A stretch of DNA of 64,000 bases from Brevibacillus choshinensis (GTDB taxonomy: Bacteria > Bacillota > Bacilli > Brevibacillales > Brevibacillaceae): positions 395,890 to 459,889 of the forward strand of contig NZ_LJJB01000007.1 in NCBI RefSeq assembly GCF_001420695.1. The letters are read 5' to 3'. Both the position numbers and the translations under genes were made by a program. Below the pieces are notes generated by a model. It ran no database searches. It was not told the DNA's origin and saw only the letters and a list, made by a program, of their open reading frames with translations. Numbering within the stretch: the first letter of the stretch is position 1; every line of letters begins with the position of its first letter. Shown piece by piece: positions 1-8,828 of this stretch.

Positions 1-356
1 CCACTCAACACCGTAAACACCTTGAAGGGGATGGGTGTAAAAGCGCCGATCAGCACGGCAGCATCTCCGTTTTTAGCAAACTGCTCAGTTGCGAGAGTCG
101 TCCATTTAGCGGGCAGCAGTTTTTGCAAAAGAGGTTTCCCCAGCCATTTCCCCAGCATGAATCCGATGGGGGCACCGAGAATCGAAGCAGTAAAAGCAAC
201 GGTCGCAAATCGCAATGCAGAGCCTGGGTCGAGCAAACTCATCGCAATTTGCATGAAAAAAGGTGGAATTGGACTGATAAACGAGTCCAAAAATGCCATT
301 CCGAAGAGTCCCCATATTCCGTAATTCATAAAAAGTTGCGTGATTTGTTCAAGCAT
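1..356 (-). CDS. DedA/YqaA-type membrane protein, C-terminus cut by window edge
   Basis: The reverse strand carries an open frame running off the left edge; about 118 N-terminal residues are visible. It begins MLEQITQLFMNYGIWG, then has the proline-rich re-entrant motif FISPIPPFFMQ and a second hydrophobic stretch with a GAPIGFMLGKWLGKP motif, as in DedA/SNARE-associated (VTT domain) membrane proteins, some of which are lipid scramblases or affect membrane homeostasis. I chose the ATG at 356 because a GGAG lies six bases upstream; an ATG at 362 is too close to it. A second, different DedA protein is at 60528. Family confidence is good; substrate and role are unknown. Confidence 0.75.
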   Translation of the reverse strand, partial: MLEQITQLFMNYGIWGLFGMAFLDSFISPIPPFFMQIAMSLLDPGSALRFATVAFTASILGAPIGFMLGKWLGKPLLQKLLPAKWTTLATEQFAKNGDAAVLIGAFTPIPFKVFTVLS

Positions 357-531
357 GGGCATCTCCTTACGAATTTTCCTTTCCCAGCAATTATACAGGA
401 AAGATTCTGGTTTCTGTAGTTAAGATATGTCGGTTTGTCCAAACTCAGCACCTGCTACTAGGATGGAAAAATTTCGGACATACTGTTAGGGATTTTCCAA
501 GAGCGAGTGAAAAGGAGGCGTCAACACCACG

Positions 532-1419
532 ATGCAATCCCATCCGTATGGAGCACACGAAGTGATCGAACTGCATGAGGTTTTAAACGGCGCGGTTGAC
601 GTGATCAATACCGCCCATCTATACGTCCCGTTTATTCGTGATCCCGAGCTTGCGCAAATGGTTCACCACCAGGTGCAATTTATGCAAGGAGAGTACAATG
701 GTTTGGTGTACACGGTCCAAGGCCTGGGGGCAGGTGAGCTTTTGCCCTATCGTCCGACTCGAACCTTTTCACCGACTTCCACTGGGATGTCTCAGCCTTC
801 CCAAGGGACAGAGCCGCATTACGGCGCGCAAATCGATGACCGTGACGTGGCTTCAGCTCTGCTCGGCATGTACAAAAACGGGGCAAAGCTCAAAATGGCA
901 GCTACTCTGGAGGCAGGGCATCCCCAAATTCGTGAACTGCTTTTACAAGGGGCGGTCAATTGCGCCCATCAGGCTCATGAAATGTGGGGATATATGCAGC
1001 GCAAAGGCTATTACACCTGGGCTGCCATGCCGGAAGCGACCAATGCTGAATTGCTGCGTGGTTATCAGCCAGTACGTCCCCAAGCGGAGTCAGCAGACGG
1101 CCCAGCAATACCGAGTCCGATGCAGTCACAGGTGAATGAAAAAGGCCCGATGTCCGCGAATCTCATGAGAGAGACAGTGAGGGGAACGCGAGTCGCTCCA
1201 TCAGAAAAGCCCTTGACGCCAGTGAATGCCAATCCTGCTTTTTCTCCATCGCCTTATCGACCGGATCAATACGGGATAATGGAAGATACGTCAAGCACTA
1301 CGGATGCGTTACAGACTCAAGGCATTGAAACAACCGATACGCTGTACCAGCAAAGCGAGGGGAGACAGACCCGAAGTCGCAAAAAGAATTCAATCTCAGA
1401 CTCCCTACTTGGTCAATAA
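532..1419 (+). CDS. CotF-like spore coat protein
   Basis: This 295-residue protein has a Coat_F type region in two blocks: residues 8-60 (helical, HEVLNGAVDVINTAHLYVPFI) and about 100-170 (DRDVASALLGMYKNGAKLKMAA, then CAHQAHEMWGYMQRKGYY). The last ~120 residues are low-complexity, rich in Pro, Ser, Thr and Gln, and end in a basic RSRKK patch. CotF-family proteins are outer structural or assembly proteins of the spore coat. An AAAGGAGG lies a normal distance upstream of the ATG. It stands alone, followed by a small unknown gene. The disordered tail is longer than in typical CotF proteins and may be for surface display or cross-linking, which is inference. Confidence 0.75.
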   Translation: MQSHPYGAHEVIELHEVLNGAVDVINTAHLYVPFIRDPELAQMVHHQVQFMQGEYNGLVYTVQGLGAGELLPYRPTRTFSPTSTGMSQPSQGTEPHYGAQIDDRDVASALLGMYKNGAKLKMAATLEAGHPQIRELLLQGAVNCAHQAHEMWGYMQRKGYYTWAAMPEATNAELLRGYQPVRPQAESADGPAIPSPMQSQVNEKGPMSANLMRETVRGTRVAPSEKPLTPVNANPAFSPSPYRPDQYGIMEDTSSTTDALQTQGIETTDTLYQQSEGRQTRSRKKNSISDSLLGQ

Positions 1420-1496
1420 GTCCTGTTTTATCGTTGACGGTAGGAAATAATATCCACTACTATAGAGAGAGGACAAACATCATTGGGAGGGGACTC

Positions 1497-1715
1497 ATGA
1501 AAACGCTAGGCTCGGGGAAAGTCATTTTTTACGCACCAAATGGTACCAATTTACAGCTGTCAGGAGAAATTGACGTTCGAGGAGAACGAGTATCCGTGAC
1601 GGAAATTATTTACTTCAATGGCCAGCCAAACGGCGCTCGCGAGACGAATCTGCCACTCGCCCAAACGGTCATTTATTGGGAGCCAGAAGTATACGAGCAA
1701 ATCGGTTTTGAATAG
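1497..1715 (+). CDS. Small hypothetical protein, 72 aa
   Basis: I do not recognise this family. The chosen ATG has a strong GGGAGGGG seven bases upstream; a longer reading from 1434 has no comparable ribosome site. The product (MKTLGSGKVIFYAPNGTNLQLSG at its start) has no signal peptide or membrane helix, and alternating hydrophobic and polar residues suggest a small beta-rich domain. It follows the coat protein gene by 77 bases and is closed by a terminator, so it may be a separate transcript or the tail of the coat gene's. Confidence 0.6.
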   Translation: MKTLGSGKVIFYAPNGTNLQLSGEIDVRGERVSVTEIIYFNGQPNGARETNLPLAQTVIYWEPEVYEQIGFE

Positions 1716-1724
1716 CAAAAACAG

Positions 1725-1755
1725 ACGACCTTGCCCTCGGCAGGGTTGTTTTTTT
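1725..1755 (+). terminator. Rho-independent terminator
   Basis: An 11-bp stem with wobble pairs (ACGACCTTGCC with GGCAGGGTTGT) and a CTC loop, followed by a T run. It ends the small gene at 1497. Confidence 0.7.
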
Positions 1756-1859
1756 AGATATGTAAGTTTTTACACCTATGCACCTTGGGAATAGCCGGGG
1801 TAGGCCAAGTGTGATATCATGTGGAGTGGAATTTACGTAGGTAACAAGGAGTGATCCTT

Positions 1860-2966
1860 ATGATCGACAGTATATTGGAACGGGCTCTTGCAGGCGAACG
1901 CCTGGGCCTTGAAGATGGTTTGGCCTTGTTTGCAAGTGGTGAAATCGAAAAAATGGGGCATTACGCGAACTTGGTGATGCAAAAGCACCATCCAGACCCA
2001 ATCGCTACATTCGTCATTAGCCGTAACGTCAACTACACCAATGTTTGCGACACGTATTGCCGCTTTTGCGCGTTTTATCGCGCGCCTGGATCTTCGGAAG
2101 GATATGTTCTCCCAAGAGAGACTATTTTCCAAAAAATTCAGGAGACAGTAGATGTTGGCGGTACCGAAATTTTGATGCAGGGCGGAACCAATCCGGACTT
2201 AAAGCTCGACTACTATACCGACCTGCTGCGGGCTATCAAGCAGCGCTTCCCGCACATCACCATGCATTCTCTGTCTGTTGCTGAGGTTATGAAAATTGCC
2301 GAGGTTTCGAATATGTCTGTAGAGGATGTATTGAGAGAACTGAAGTCTGCTGGTCTGGATTCCTTGCCAGGAGCAGGCGGAGAAATTTTAGACGATCGTA
2401 CTCGTCGGAAGATTTCCAGACTGAAAGGCTCTTGGACGGATTGGATCGACACCCAAAAAGCGGCACATCGTGCAGGCTTGCCAGGTACAGCGACGATGGT
2501 TATCGGCTTTGGTGAGGAAATGGAAGAACGCGTCCTCTCCCTGCTGCGCATTCGGGAAGCACAGGATGAAACACACGGCTTCAAAGCGTTCATCGTATGG
2601 ACGTTCCAGCCAGATAACACGAACATGAAGGCAGTTAACAACACGCCTGAAGAGTATTTGAAAACATTGGCGATCAGCCGACTGATGCTGGATAATGTGG
2701 AGAACTTCCAGTCGTCCTGGGTGACGATGGGCCCACACTACGGCCAATTGTCTCTATCCTATGGAGCCAATGACTTCGGTCAGACGATGATGGAAGAAAA
2801 CGTGGTGTCTGCTGCAGCTTGTACCCACAAAGTGAATACCAACCAAATTTTGGAGCTGATCCGCGGGGCAGGCAAGATTCCTGCGCAGCGCAACACCCAG
2901 TACGACATCCTGCGTGTTTTCAAAGACGGCGAGACGGCAGAAAAAGATTTTGTGATGCAGAACTAA
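1860..2966 (+). CDS. mqnC: Cyclic dehypoxanthine futalosine synthase
   Basis: A radical-SAM enzyme of the futalosine pathway that cyclises dehypoxanthine futalosine on the way to menaquinone. Residues 63-70 (CDTYCRFC) give the CX3CX2C cluster motif. The following FYRAPGSSEGYVL, the GGTEILMQGG block and HSLSVAEV are typical of MqnC rather than MqnE. I prefer the ATG at 1860 (AAGGAG eight bases upstream) to the GTG at 1851, which overlaps that site; the protein is then 368 residues, the usual size. It stands alone between terminators, and the other mqn genes are not in the window. Confidence 0.93.
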   Translation: MIDSILERALAGERLGLEDGLALFASGEIEKMGHYANLVMQKHHPDPIATFVISRNVNYTNVCDTYCRFCAFYRAPGSSEGYVLPRETIFQKIQETVDVGGTEILMQGGTNPDLKLDYYTDLLRAIKQRFPHITMHSLSVAEVMKIAEVSNMSVEDVLRELKSAGLDSLPGAGGEILDDRTRRKISRLKGSWTDWIDTQKAAHRAGLPGTATMVIGFGEEMEERVLSLLRIREAQDETHGFKAFIVWTFQPDNTNMKAVNNTPEEYLKTLAISRLMLDNVENFQSSWVTMGPHYGQLSLSYGANDFGQTMMEENVVSAAACTHKVNTNQILELIRGAGKIPAQRNTQYDILRVFKDGETAEKDFVMQN

Positions 2967-2982
2967 ATGTGCTGGTACGTAA

Positions 2983-3015
2983 GGCGCGGATGCCGATAGG
3001 GTCCGTGCCTTTTTT
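2983..3015 (+). terminator. Rho-independent terminator after mqnC
   Basis: GGCGCGGA pairs with TCCGTGCC across an 11-base loop, followed by six T. Confidence 0.7.
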
Positions 3016-3092
3016 GTGCTGTGTTTCCAACCGTTTAAAAGTATATCACTCCTGACGGGACATATACTGTAAGTACAATTGCGGTTGGGGGG

Positions 3093-4019
3093 ATGGTTAT
3101 GCAGACGTTCCGCGTATTGCTGGAGAATGTCCCTGCGCATTGTGGCACGTATCGATCCATCTTGAAAGAGATGACGGAACGGGTCAACACTGCACCGGTG
3201 CGTATTACATACAAGGAGGAGGAGCAGGATGACTACAACCTGTTCTTTTTTCAAAGCTGGTGCGAAGAGGAATACGATGCGCAGACGATTGATTGGGCCA
3301 GGGCCTTTGTAGCGCTGTCTTTGGCAGAATGGATTATGCAGGTCAAGGAACCGGAAATCGTAGAGGAAATGGCTGGAGATTTGCTTCAGGCTGAACAGCT
3401 GGAAGAGGAATGGGTCGAGATCCTCCCTTACATCCAGCGCATGTGCCAAGAGCATGAACCGGTTGGCGGAGAGCTGTTTACCGCCACGACACGCAAAGCA
3501 AATGTTTATCGTAAAGCATTCACGTATCTCGACCAAGAACGATCGATCAATGCATTGGGTTTTGTCCGCTTCCGACTGCAAGATCATTGGAATGAGTTGT
3601 TCGAGTTGGTGGAATCCGGGATAGACGAATATCTGGAAGACAAGCAATATCAGGAATTTGTAGAGCTTCTACGGTATTTCATTGCTGTCCAGGAAACCAA
3701 GCAGGAGGTGGTTCACGTCGTTCCTAGTGTGGACAAACCTTTCCATCTCTATGATAAAAAAGGGGATCGACTGTGGCTGGACCAATTGGACGCCGTGCTC
3801 AGCATGGACGAACAAAACTGCCGGGACGAAGATTATTTGGTCAGTGCACTAGTGACGCTTGCACCGGAGAACATTGTCCTCCATATGGCGACAGACAGGC
3901 CAGGACTGACGCAGACGATCCGCAGCATTTTTGACAGCAGGTTGAGTACCTGCCAATCGTGCCCCCTCTGTTTAGCAGAAAGACGTGTACTTGACGTGCA
4001 CAATCCGACTAAACTATAA
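3093..4019 (+). CDS. ytxC: YtxC-like sporulation protein
   Basis: A 308-residue soluble, acidic, mostly helical protein resembling the YtxC family. In Bacillus, ytxC lies next to thrS, and the same order holds here. Family function is unknown; it is listed as a putative sporulation protein. A late motif with clustered cysteines (STCQSCPLC, residues ~291-299) could bind metal, which I infer only from the spacing. The GTG or ATG pair at the start gives M-V-M-Q; the ATG six bases downstream is an equally good start given the GGGGGG at 3086-3091. Its last codons contain the thrS leader promoter. Confidence 0.75.
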   Translation: MVMQTFRVLLENVPAHCGTYRSILKEMTERVNTAPVRITYKEEEQDDYNLFFFQSWCEEEYDAQTIDWARAFVALSLAEWIMQVKEPEIVEEMAGDLLQAEQLEEEWVEILPYIQRMCQEHEPVGGELFTATTRKANVYRKAFTYLDQERSINALGFVRFRLQDHWNELFELVESGIDEYLEDKQYQEFVELLRYFIAVQETKQEVVHVVPSVDKPFHLYDKKGDRLWLDQLDAVLSMDEQNCRDEDYLVSALVTLAPENIVLHMATDRPGLTQTIRSIFDSRLSTCQSCPLCLAERRVLDVHNPTKL

Positions 4020-4020
4020 T
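3991..4020 (+). promoter_or_regulatory. Sigma-A promoter for thrS leader
   Basis: TTGACG at 3991-3996 and TATAAT at 4015-4020 with 18 bases between. It overlaps the stop codon of ytxC, so the T-box leader starts about seven bases beyond that gene. Confidence 0.7.
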
Positions 4021-4025
4021 AGCAA

Positions 4026-4304
4026 CAACAACTTCACATCATGACAATACGATGAGAAGGACATGGACGATATGCAGGTCGCTCACAGAGAGGCGGGACA
4101 TGGCTGGAAGCCCGCTGCGCACCCATATGGATCTACCCCCTTTGAGTAGCAGCCGGGAACAAAGGCCATGCCTTTTAAGTATCGGTGAGCCGGTTTTAAA
4201 CCGTTATTTTTCCTTGAGGAGTCTGTTTGGTATGACTGACAGACTTGAAGTAGGGTGGTACCGCGAGAATACACTCGTCCCTTTTTGGGATGGGTGTTTT
4301 TTTA
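4026..4304 (+). promoter_or_regulatory. T-box riboswitch (threonyl-tRNA sensing, inferred)
   Basis: The conserved T-box AGGGTGGTACCGCG is at 4252-4265. It is followed by a terminator stem (ACACTCGTCCC with GGGATGGGTGT) and a seven-T run ending at 4304. Upstream is a long foldable stem I region including a GC-rich hairpin (GCGGG/CCCGC near 4093-4120). T-box leaders read uncharged tRNA and allow thrS transcription when it is scarce. The threonine specificity is inferred from the gene; I could not place the specifier codon with certainty. Confidence 0.92.
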
Positions 4305-4346
4305 TTTCTCATTTTAAATTACAAAAACAGGAAGGAAGAACCCAAC

Positions 4347-6260
4347 GTGGCACAAATTAATGTGACTTTCCCGGATGGAGCAGTACGTCAGTACGAGGCC
4401 GGGACAACCATCGAAGACATTGCTGGATCCATTAGCGCCAGCTTGAAGAAAAAAGCAGTAGCTGGTAAAAAAGACGGCAAAGTAGTTGATCTTTACACTC
4501 CGTTGGAAGAAGATGCGGCGATTGAGATCGTGACTTTGGATTCTACAGATGGCTTGGAAGTATACCGTCATAGCACCGCTCACTTGTTGGCACAAGCAGT
4601 CAAACGCCTTTACGGCAAAGAAGTGAAATTCGGGATCGGTCCTGTGATCGAAGACGGATTCTACTACGACATGGATATCCCTGTGTCGCTGAGTCCGGAA
4701 GACCTCGGCAAGATCGAAGCGGAAATGGAAAAGATCGTGAAAGAAGACTTACCAATTCGCCGCAAAGTAGTAAGCCGCGACGAAGCAACTGAAATTTTCC
4801 AAGGCCTGAACGACCATCTGAAGCTGGAGCTGATTCGCGACCTGCCAGAGGATGCGACTATTACGCTGTATGAGCAAGGTGAATTCTTCGACCTGTGCCG
4901 CGGACCGCACTTGCCATCGACTGGCTTCATCAAAGCGTTCAAATTGATGAACGTAGCAGGTGCTTACTGGCGCGGTAAATCGGAAAACCAAGTACTGCAA
5001 CGCGTATACGGTACTGCTTGGCCGAAAAAAGCGGATATGGAAGAATACTTGCACTTCATTGAGGAAGCGAAAAAACGCGACCACCGCAAATTGGGTAAAG
5101 AACTGGAACTGTTCATGTTTTCCGAGGAAGCACCAGGCATGCCGTTCTACCTGCCAAACGGCTTTACTGTCCGCAACGAGCTGGAGCAATTCTCCCGTCG
5201 TCTGCAACAGCTGGCACAATATACAGAGGTGCGGTCCCCGTTCCTGATGAATGAGCGTCTCTGGAAGCAATCCGGTCACTGGGATCACTACCATGAGAAC
5301 ATGTATTTCTCTGAGGTGGACAACGCGACTTACGCATTGAAGCCGATGAACTGCCCAGGGCATATGCTCATTTACAAAAACACAATGCATTCTTATCGTG
5401 ACCTGCCGATCCGTTATTCCGAGTTTGGTCAGGTTCATCGCCACGAGTACTCCGGTGCTTTGAACGGAATGCTCCGCGTACGGACTTTCTGTCAGGATGA
5501 CGCACACGTCTTTGTCCGCCCTGACCAGATCGAGAGCGAGATTAAAAACATGATGAAACTGATCGACACCATCTACAAGGTGTTCGGCTTTGAATACAGT
5601 GTTGCGCTCTCCACTCGTCCGGAAGACTCGATGGGCTCCGATGAGCTGTGGGAAATCGCAGAAGGCTCTCTGAAAAATGTGCTCGAGGAATCCGGCTTAC
5701 CTTACAAGATCGAGGAAGGGGACGGAGCGTTCTACGGTCCAAAGATTGATTTCCACATTACTGACGCTCTGAAACGCCGCCACCAATGCGGTACTATCCA
5801 GTTGGACTTCCAGTTCCCTGAGAAATTTGACCTGACATATGTAGGTCAAGACAATGAAAAACACCGCCCGGTCGTATTGCACCGTGCGATGTACGGTTCT
5901 ATGGAGCGTTTCATCGGTATTCTGATCGAGCACTACGCAGGTGCATTCCCTGTATGGCTGACTCCGATCCAAGCTCGCCTGATGAACATCAGCGAAGTGC
6001 ACACTCCATACGCAGAGCAAGTGAAGGAAAAACTGCAACAAGCTGGTATCCGCGTAGAGCTGGATGCACGCAACGAGAAAATCGGCTACAAAATCCGTGA
6101 AGCTCAAGTGCAAAAAATTCCGTACATGCTCGTTATTGGGGAAAAAGAAATGGAAGACGGCACTTTGTCCGTGCGTAGACGCGGTGTAGGTGACGAAGGC
6201 GCGATGAGCGTTGACGAGTTCGTCGAAAAAATTCGTGCAGAAATTAATGAAATGAAGTAA
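4347..6260 (+). CDS. thrS: Threonyl-tRNA synthetase
   Basis: Charges tRNA-Thr in the cytosol. Domains in order are TGS (about 1-62), the editing/SAD domain with HSTAH and CRGPHL motifs, the class II catalytic core (MNCPGHM zinc-ligand region, then RTFCQDDAH and YGPKIDF) and the anticodon-binding domain (about 530-637). The GTG at 4347 has an AGGAAG upstream and gives 637 residues, the family's normal size; a longer frame from 4290 would start inside the T-box terminator. It is controlled by the T-box leader and ended by its own terminator. Confidence 0.97.
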   Translation: MAQINVTFPDGAVRQYEAGTTIEDIAGSISASLKKKAVAGKKDGKVVDLYTPLEEDAAIEIVTLDSTDGLEVYRHSTAHLLAQAVKRLYGKEVKFGIGPVIEDGFYYDMDIPVSLSPEDLGKIEAEMEKIVKEDLPIRRKVVSRDEATEIFQGLNDHLKLELIRDLPEDATITLYEQGEFFDLCRGPHLPSTGFIKAFKLMNVAGAYWRGKSENQVLQRVYGTAWPKKADMEEYLHFIEEAKKRDHRKLGKELELFMFSEEAPGMPFYLPNGFTVRNELEQFSRRLQQLAQYTEVRSPFLMNERLWKQSGHWDHYHENMYFSEVDNATYALKPMNCPGHMLIYKNTMHSYRDLPIRYSEFGQVHRHEYSGALNGMLRVRTFCQDDAHVFVRPDQIESEIKNMMKLIDTIYKVFGFEYSVALSTRPEDSMGSDELWEIAEGSLKNVLEESGLPYKIEEGDGAFYGPKIDFHITDALKRRHQCGTIQLDFQFPEKFDLTYVGQDNEKHRPVVLHRAMYGSMERFIGILIEHYAGAFPVWLTPIQARLMNISEVHTPYAEQVKEKLQQAGIRVELDARNEKIGYKIREAQVQKIPYMLVIGEKEMEDGTLSVRRRGVGDEGAMSVDEFVEKIRAEINEMK

Positions 6261-6282
6261 TAGCGTCTGACGCTAGCATAGA

Positions 6283-6322
6283 AAAGGGCAGTTCCCTTCT
6301 GAGTAAGGGGCTGCCCTTTTTT
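6283..6322 (+). terminator. Rho-independent terminator after thrS
   Basis: AAGGGCAGTTCCCTT pairs imperfectly with AAGGGGCTGCCCTT around a GAGT loop, followed by a T run. Confidence 0.75.
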
Positions 6323-6358
6323 CGTTCCTTTGGAGCGTACCCTGCGCCCATTTTTGAT

Positions 6359-7387
6359 CTAATGGCCAACGTATTTCGCATACAAGGTCCGGGCGCTCGT
6401 CAGGTCATCCGTCCCTTGCACGAGCACACGCCCATCCTGGAAAAAAACAAGGGTGTGTCCGTCCACATGAAAACGGAGCAAAAAGCGATTATGCTCGATG
6501 GCTCCAAGTGGTTCGAATCGCTTTGCAAGCAGGGCTAGGTCGACATTCTCAGGGTGAACCGGGCGAATTTGCACGGTATCGCGACCGCACAGGGCAGCGA
6601 AGTCCTCCGTTGTGCCCTCCATGGTCGCCAAGTAGTCAAATTCCCTTCGGACACATACGGGACAGTCCGGATTTCGGCCATTCGCAATGGACAGCTGGTC
6701 ATGGTCATTTTGCCAAACATCCAGTTGCTCCAGGTACGGATTCAAGTGGTCCAAGTCACCTACCAACAGCTTGATTGCCTCTGTCGCTTGATACGAAGCG
6801 ATAATGGAGACGAGGGGGCCGATGACGCCTACGGTGTCGCAGGTTTCCCCCCGTCCCACCGGTGCATGTGGAAATAAACAGCGAAGACATGGAGTGACGC
6901 CCGGACGAATCACCGCGAACATCCCTCGTGAATGGACGGCTCCTCCGTATACCCACGGAATGTCATACATAATGGCGATGTCGTTGATCAGGTAGCGGAC
7001 CTGAAAGTTGTCCGAGCCGTCGAGAATGAGGTCTACATCTGCTAGCAGAGACTGGGCGTTTCCAGCGTGCAGGTCTGCGATGATCCCTTCGGCAATGACG
7101 CTGGAATTGATGGCTTGAAGCTTGTTTGCAGCCGCGATTGCCTTTGGCAAATGATCCCGCGCATCCGCTTCGTCGTAGAGGATTTGTCTCTGCAAGTTGC
7201 TTGCTTCCACGAAATCACGGTCGATCATCCGGACATGGCCGACCCCTGCCCGAACCAGATGATTAGCTAGAACCGTACCCAAAGCACCCATCCCGACGAT
7301 CGCTACCTTTTTATTCGCCAGCACCTCCTGCCCACTCGGACCAATCGGGCTAAACAGCATTTGTCTGGAATAGCGGATGGAATCCAT
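6359..7387 (-). CDS. moeB: MoeB/ThiF-type sulfur-carrier adenylyltransferase
   Basis: An E1-like enzyme that adenylates the C-terminal Gly-Gly of a small sulfur carrier (MoaD or ThiS). The nucleotide motif GMGALGT is at residues 32-38, with DRDFVEASNLQRQ after it, two zinc pairs (CLRC near 168 and CPVC near 242) and the CDTVGVIGP segment around the likely catalytic Cys. The ~85-residue C-terminal extension is also seen in Bacillus ThiF/MoeB. It is the last gene of a leftward operon with the tungstate importer. The MoaD-like gene at 13037 suggests a pterin role, so MoeB is preferred over ThiF. The ATG has AAGGAG seven bases upstream. Confidence 0.85.
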   Translation of the reverse strand: MDSIRYSRQMLFSPIGPSGQEVLANKKVAIVGMGALGTVLANHLVRAGVGHVRMIDRDFVEASNLQRQILYDEADARDHLPKAIAAANKLQAINSSVIAEGIIADLHAGNAQSLLADVDLILDGSDNFQVRYLINDIAIMYDIPWVYGGAVHSRGMFAVIRPGVTPCLRCLFPHAPVGRGETCDTVGVIGPLVSIIASYQATEAIKLLVGDLDHLNPYLEQLDVWQNDHDQLSIANGRNPDCPVCVRREFDYLATMEGTTEDFAALCGRDTVQIRPVHPENVDLALLAKRFEPLGAIEHNRFLLRFHVDGHTLVFFQDGRVLVQGTDDLTSARTLYAKYVGH

Positions 7388-7408
7388 GGTTTTGCTCCTT
7401 TCAAACGA

Positions 7409-8149
7409 TCAGCAAATCATTCGCCCATACACAAAGTCTTGAAGCTCCTCACTAGCTGGTCGATGAAAAAAGGTCTTCGTATCAGCCCATTCAACGATTT
7501 TGCCCTTGTGCAAAAAGAGACAGAACTGGGCCAGCCTTCTTGCTTGTGGGAGGTTGTGAGTAATCATGAGAATAGTGGTGTGCTTTTCACGATTAACTGA
7601 CTGGATGACACGCTCAAAAATCGAGATGTTGTATGGATCGAGACTTGCGGTAGGTTCATCGAGCAGCAGCAAGTCAGGTTCACAGACGAGCGCTCGTGCC
7701 AGAGCGATTCGTTGCGCTTCTCCACCAGATAATGTCTGGGCTTGCTGTGCACTCAGGTGGGAGAGTTCTACGAGCTCCAATGCTGCATCGACATTGGATC
7801 GTATGTGAGCCTTGTCCATTTTTCGATAGCGAAGTCCCAATGCCACATTGTCAAAAACGGTTGCCTGAAACATGGAAGGCTTTTGCGCCACGAAAGCCAT
7901 TTGTCGTTGGATCGGAACACTCTTGCGATAGGTGAGTGTGGGAAGTTCCACATCCGTTCCAAAAAGACGCATATGGCCGCGGGAAGGCTTTTCCAGCAGA
8001 TTCATGACTCGCAGGAGAGTGCTTTTTCCTGCTCCACTAGGACCCACGATCCCGTAGATTCCTCCCCGTTCAAATACAGCTTGTTCGACCTGCAGCACAG
8101 CCCTTTCCCCGTAGGCGACCTCGAGATTTTGCAATTCTACTCGTTCCAT
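7409..8149 (-). CDS. tupC: Tungstate ABC transporter ATP-binding protein TupC
   Basis: A 246-residue ABC ATPase with Walker A GPSGAGKST (residues 36-44), a Q loop, signature LSGGEAQR, Walker B LLLLDEPTASLD and the switch His in MITHNL. On its own it would be a generic phosphate/tungstate/molybdate-type ATPase. TupA and TupB directly upstream make it the motor of a tungstate importer. It sits at the inner face of the membrane. It lies 4 bases downstream of tupB and 21 bases upstream of moeB, so is co-transcribed. Confidence 0.87.
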   Translation of the reverse strand: MERVELQNLEVAYGERAVLQVEQAVFERGGIYGIVGPSGAGKSTLLRVMNLLEKPSRGHMRLFGTDVELPTLTYRKSVPIQRQMAFVAQKPSMFQATVFDNVALGLRYRKMDKAHIRSNVDAALELVELSHLSAQQAQTLSGGEAQRIALARALVCEPDLLLLDEPTASLDPYNISIFERVIQSVNREKHTTILMITHNLPQARRLAQFCLFLHKGKIVEWADTKTFFHRPASEELQDFVYGRMIC

Positions 8150-8153
8150 CTGT

Positions 8154-8816
8154 TCATCTCCGCCTTGATTTCATTTGATTCATCATACCCACCATCAGAA
8201 AGCTGTTGAACAAAAAGCTGATAGCCAAAAGAACGAGACCCAATTGCAGGCCAGCGGCGAAATTCCCTGTTCGCGTCTCCAAAATAATGGCGGTCGTCAT
8301 CACGCGGGTGTGGTGTTCGATATTGCCGCCGACCAGCATGACTGCGCCCACTTCAGAGATGGCTCTACCAAAAGCAGCCGCCACCCCCGACCAGATTCCC
8401 CCACGAGCCTCGCGGATAATGGTAAGCATCATCTGCAGGGGACTTGCTCCCAGACTTTTTGCCGTTTCCCAGTAGGCACGCTCTTTGCTGTGTACCGCTG
8501 CCATCGTCAGACCGGCCATAATCGGCGTCACGAGTACGACCTGAGCGATGATCATGGCCTTTGCACTGAACAACAGGTCAAATGAGCCGAGTGGACCGTA
8601 GCGGGAGAGGAGCAGGTATACAATAACGCCAACCAGGACAGGAGGCAGTCCCATACAGGTGTAAATCAGGGCGACGATCAATCGCTTCCCGGGAAAGGAG
8701 TAGAGACCGAGGAACGCGCCAAAGGGAATACCCGCTAGCATTCCGATCAGAACGGAAGAAGTCGTAACCTTCAAGGAGAGCCAGATGACCTCCCATACAT
8801 CCTGGGTAAGCATCAT
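8154..8816 (-). CDS. tupB: Tungstate ABC transporter permease TupB
   Basis: A 220-residue membrane protein with about five helices and the ABC permease EAA-like loop near residues 125-150 (WETAKSLGASPLQMMLTIIREAR). It ends in a hydrophobic helix and a basic tail. The ATG at 8816 has AGGTGA eight bases upstream; a GTG at 8828 abutting the tupA stop is possible but lacks a site. Size, topology and its place between TupA and TupC support the tungstate-specific assignment. Molybdate or vanadate cannot be excluded from the permease alone. Confidence 0.85.
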   Translation of the reverse strand: MMLTQDVWEVIWLSLKVTTSSVLIGMLAGIPFGAFLGLYSFPGKRLIVALIYTCMGLPPVLVGVIVYLLLSRYGPLGSFDLLFSAKAMIIAQVVLVTPIMAGLTMAAVHSKERAYWETAKSLGASPLQMMLTIIREARGGIWSGVAAAFGRAISEVGAVMLVGGNIEHHTRVMTTAIILETRTGNFAAGLQLGLVLLAISFLFNSFLMVGMMNQMKSRRR

Positions 8817-8828
8817 GTGTGAAATCAC

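Noticed and set aside
2754-3647. Reverse-strand open frame of 297 residues
   Set aside because: Opposite mqnC and ytxC, both well supported; no motifs.
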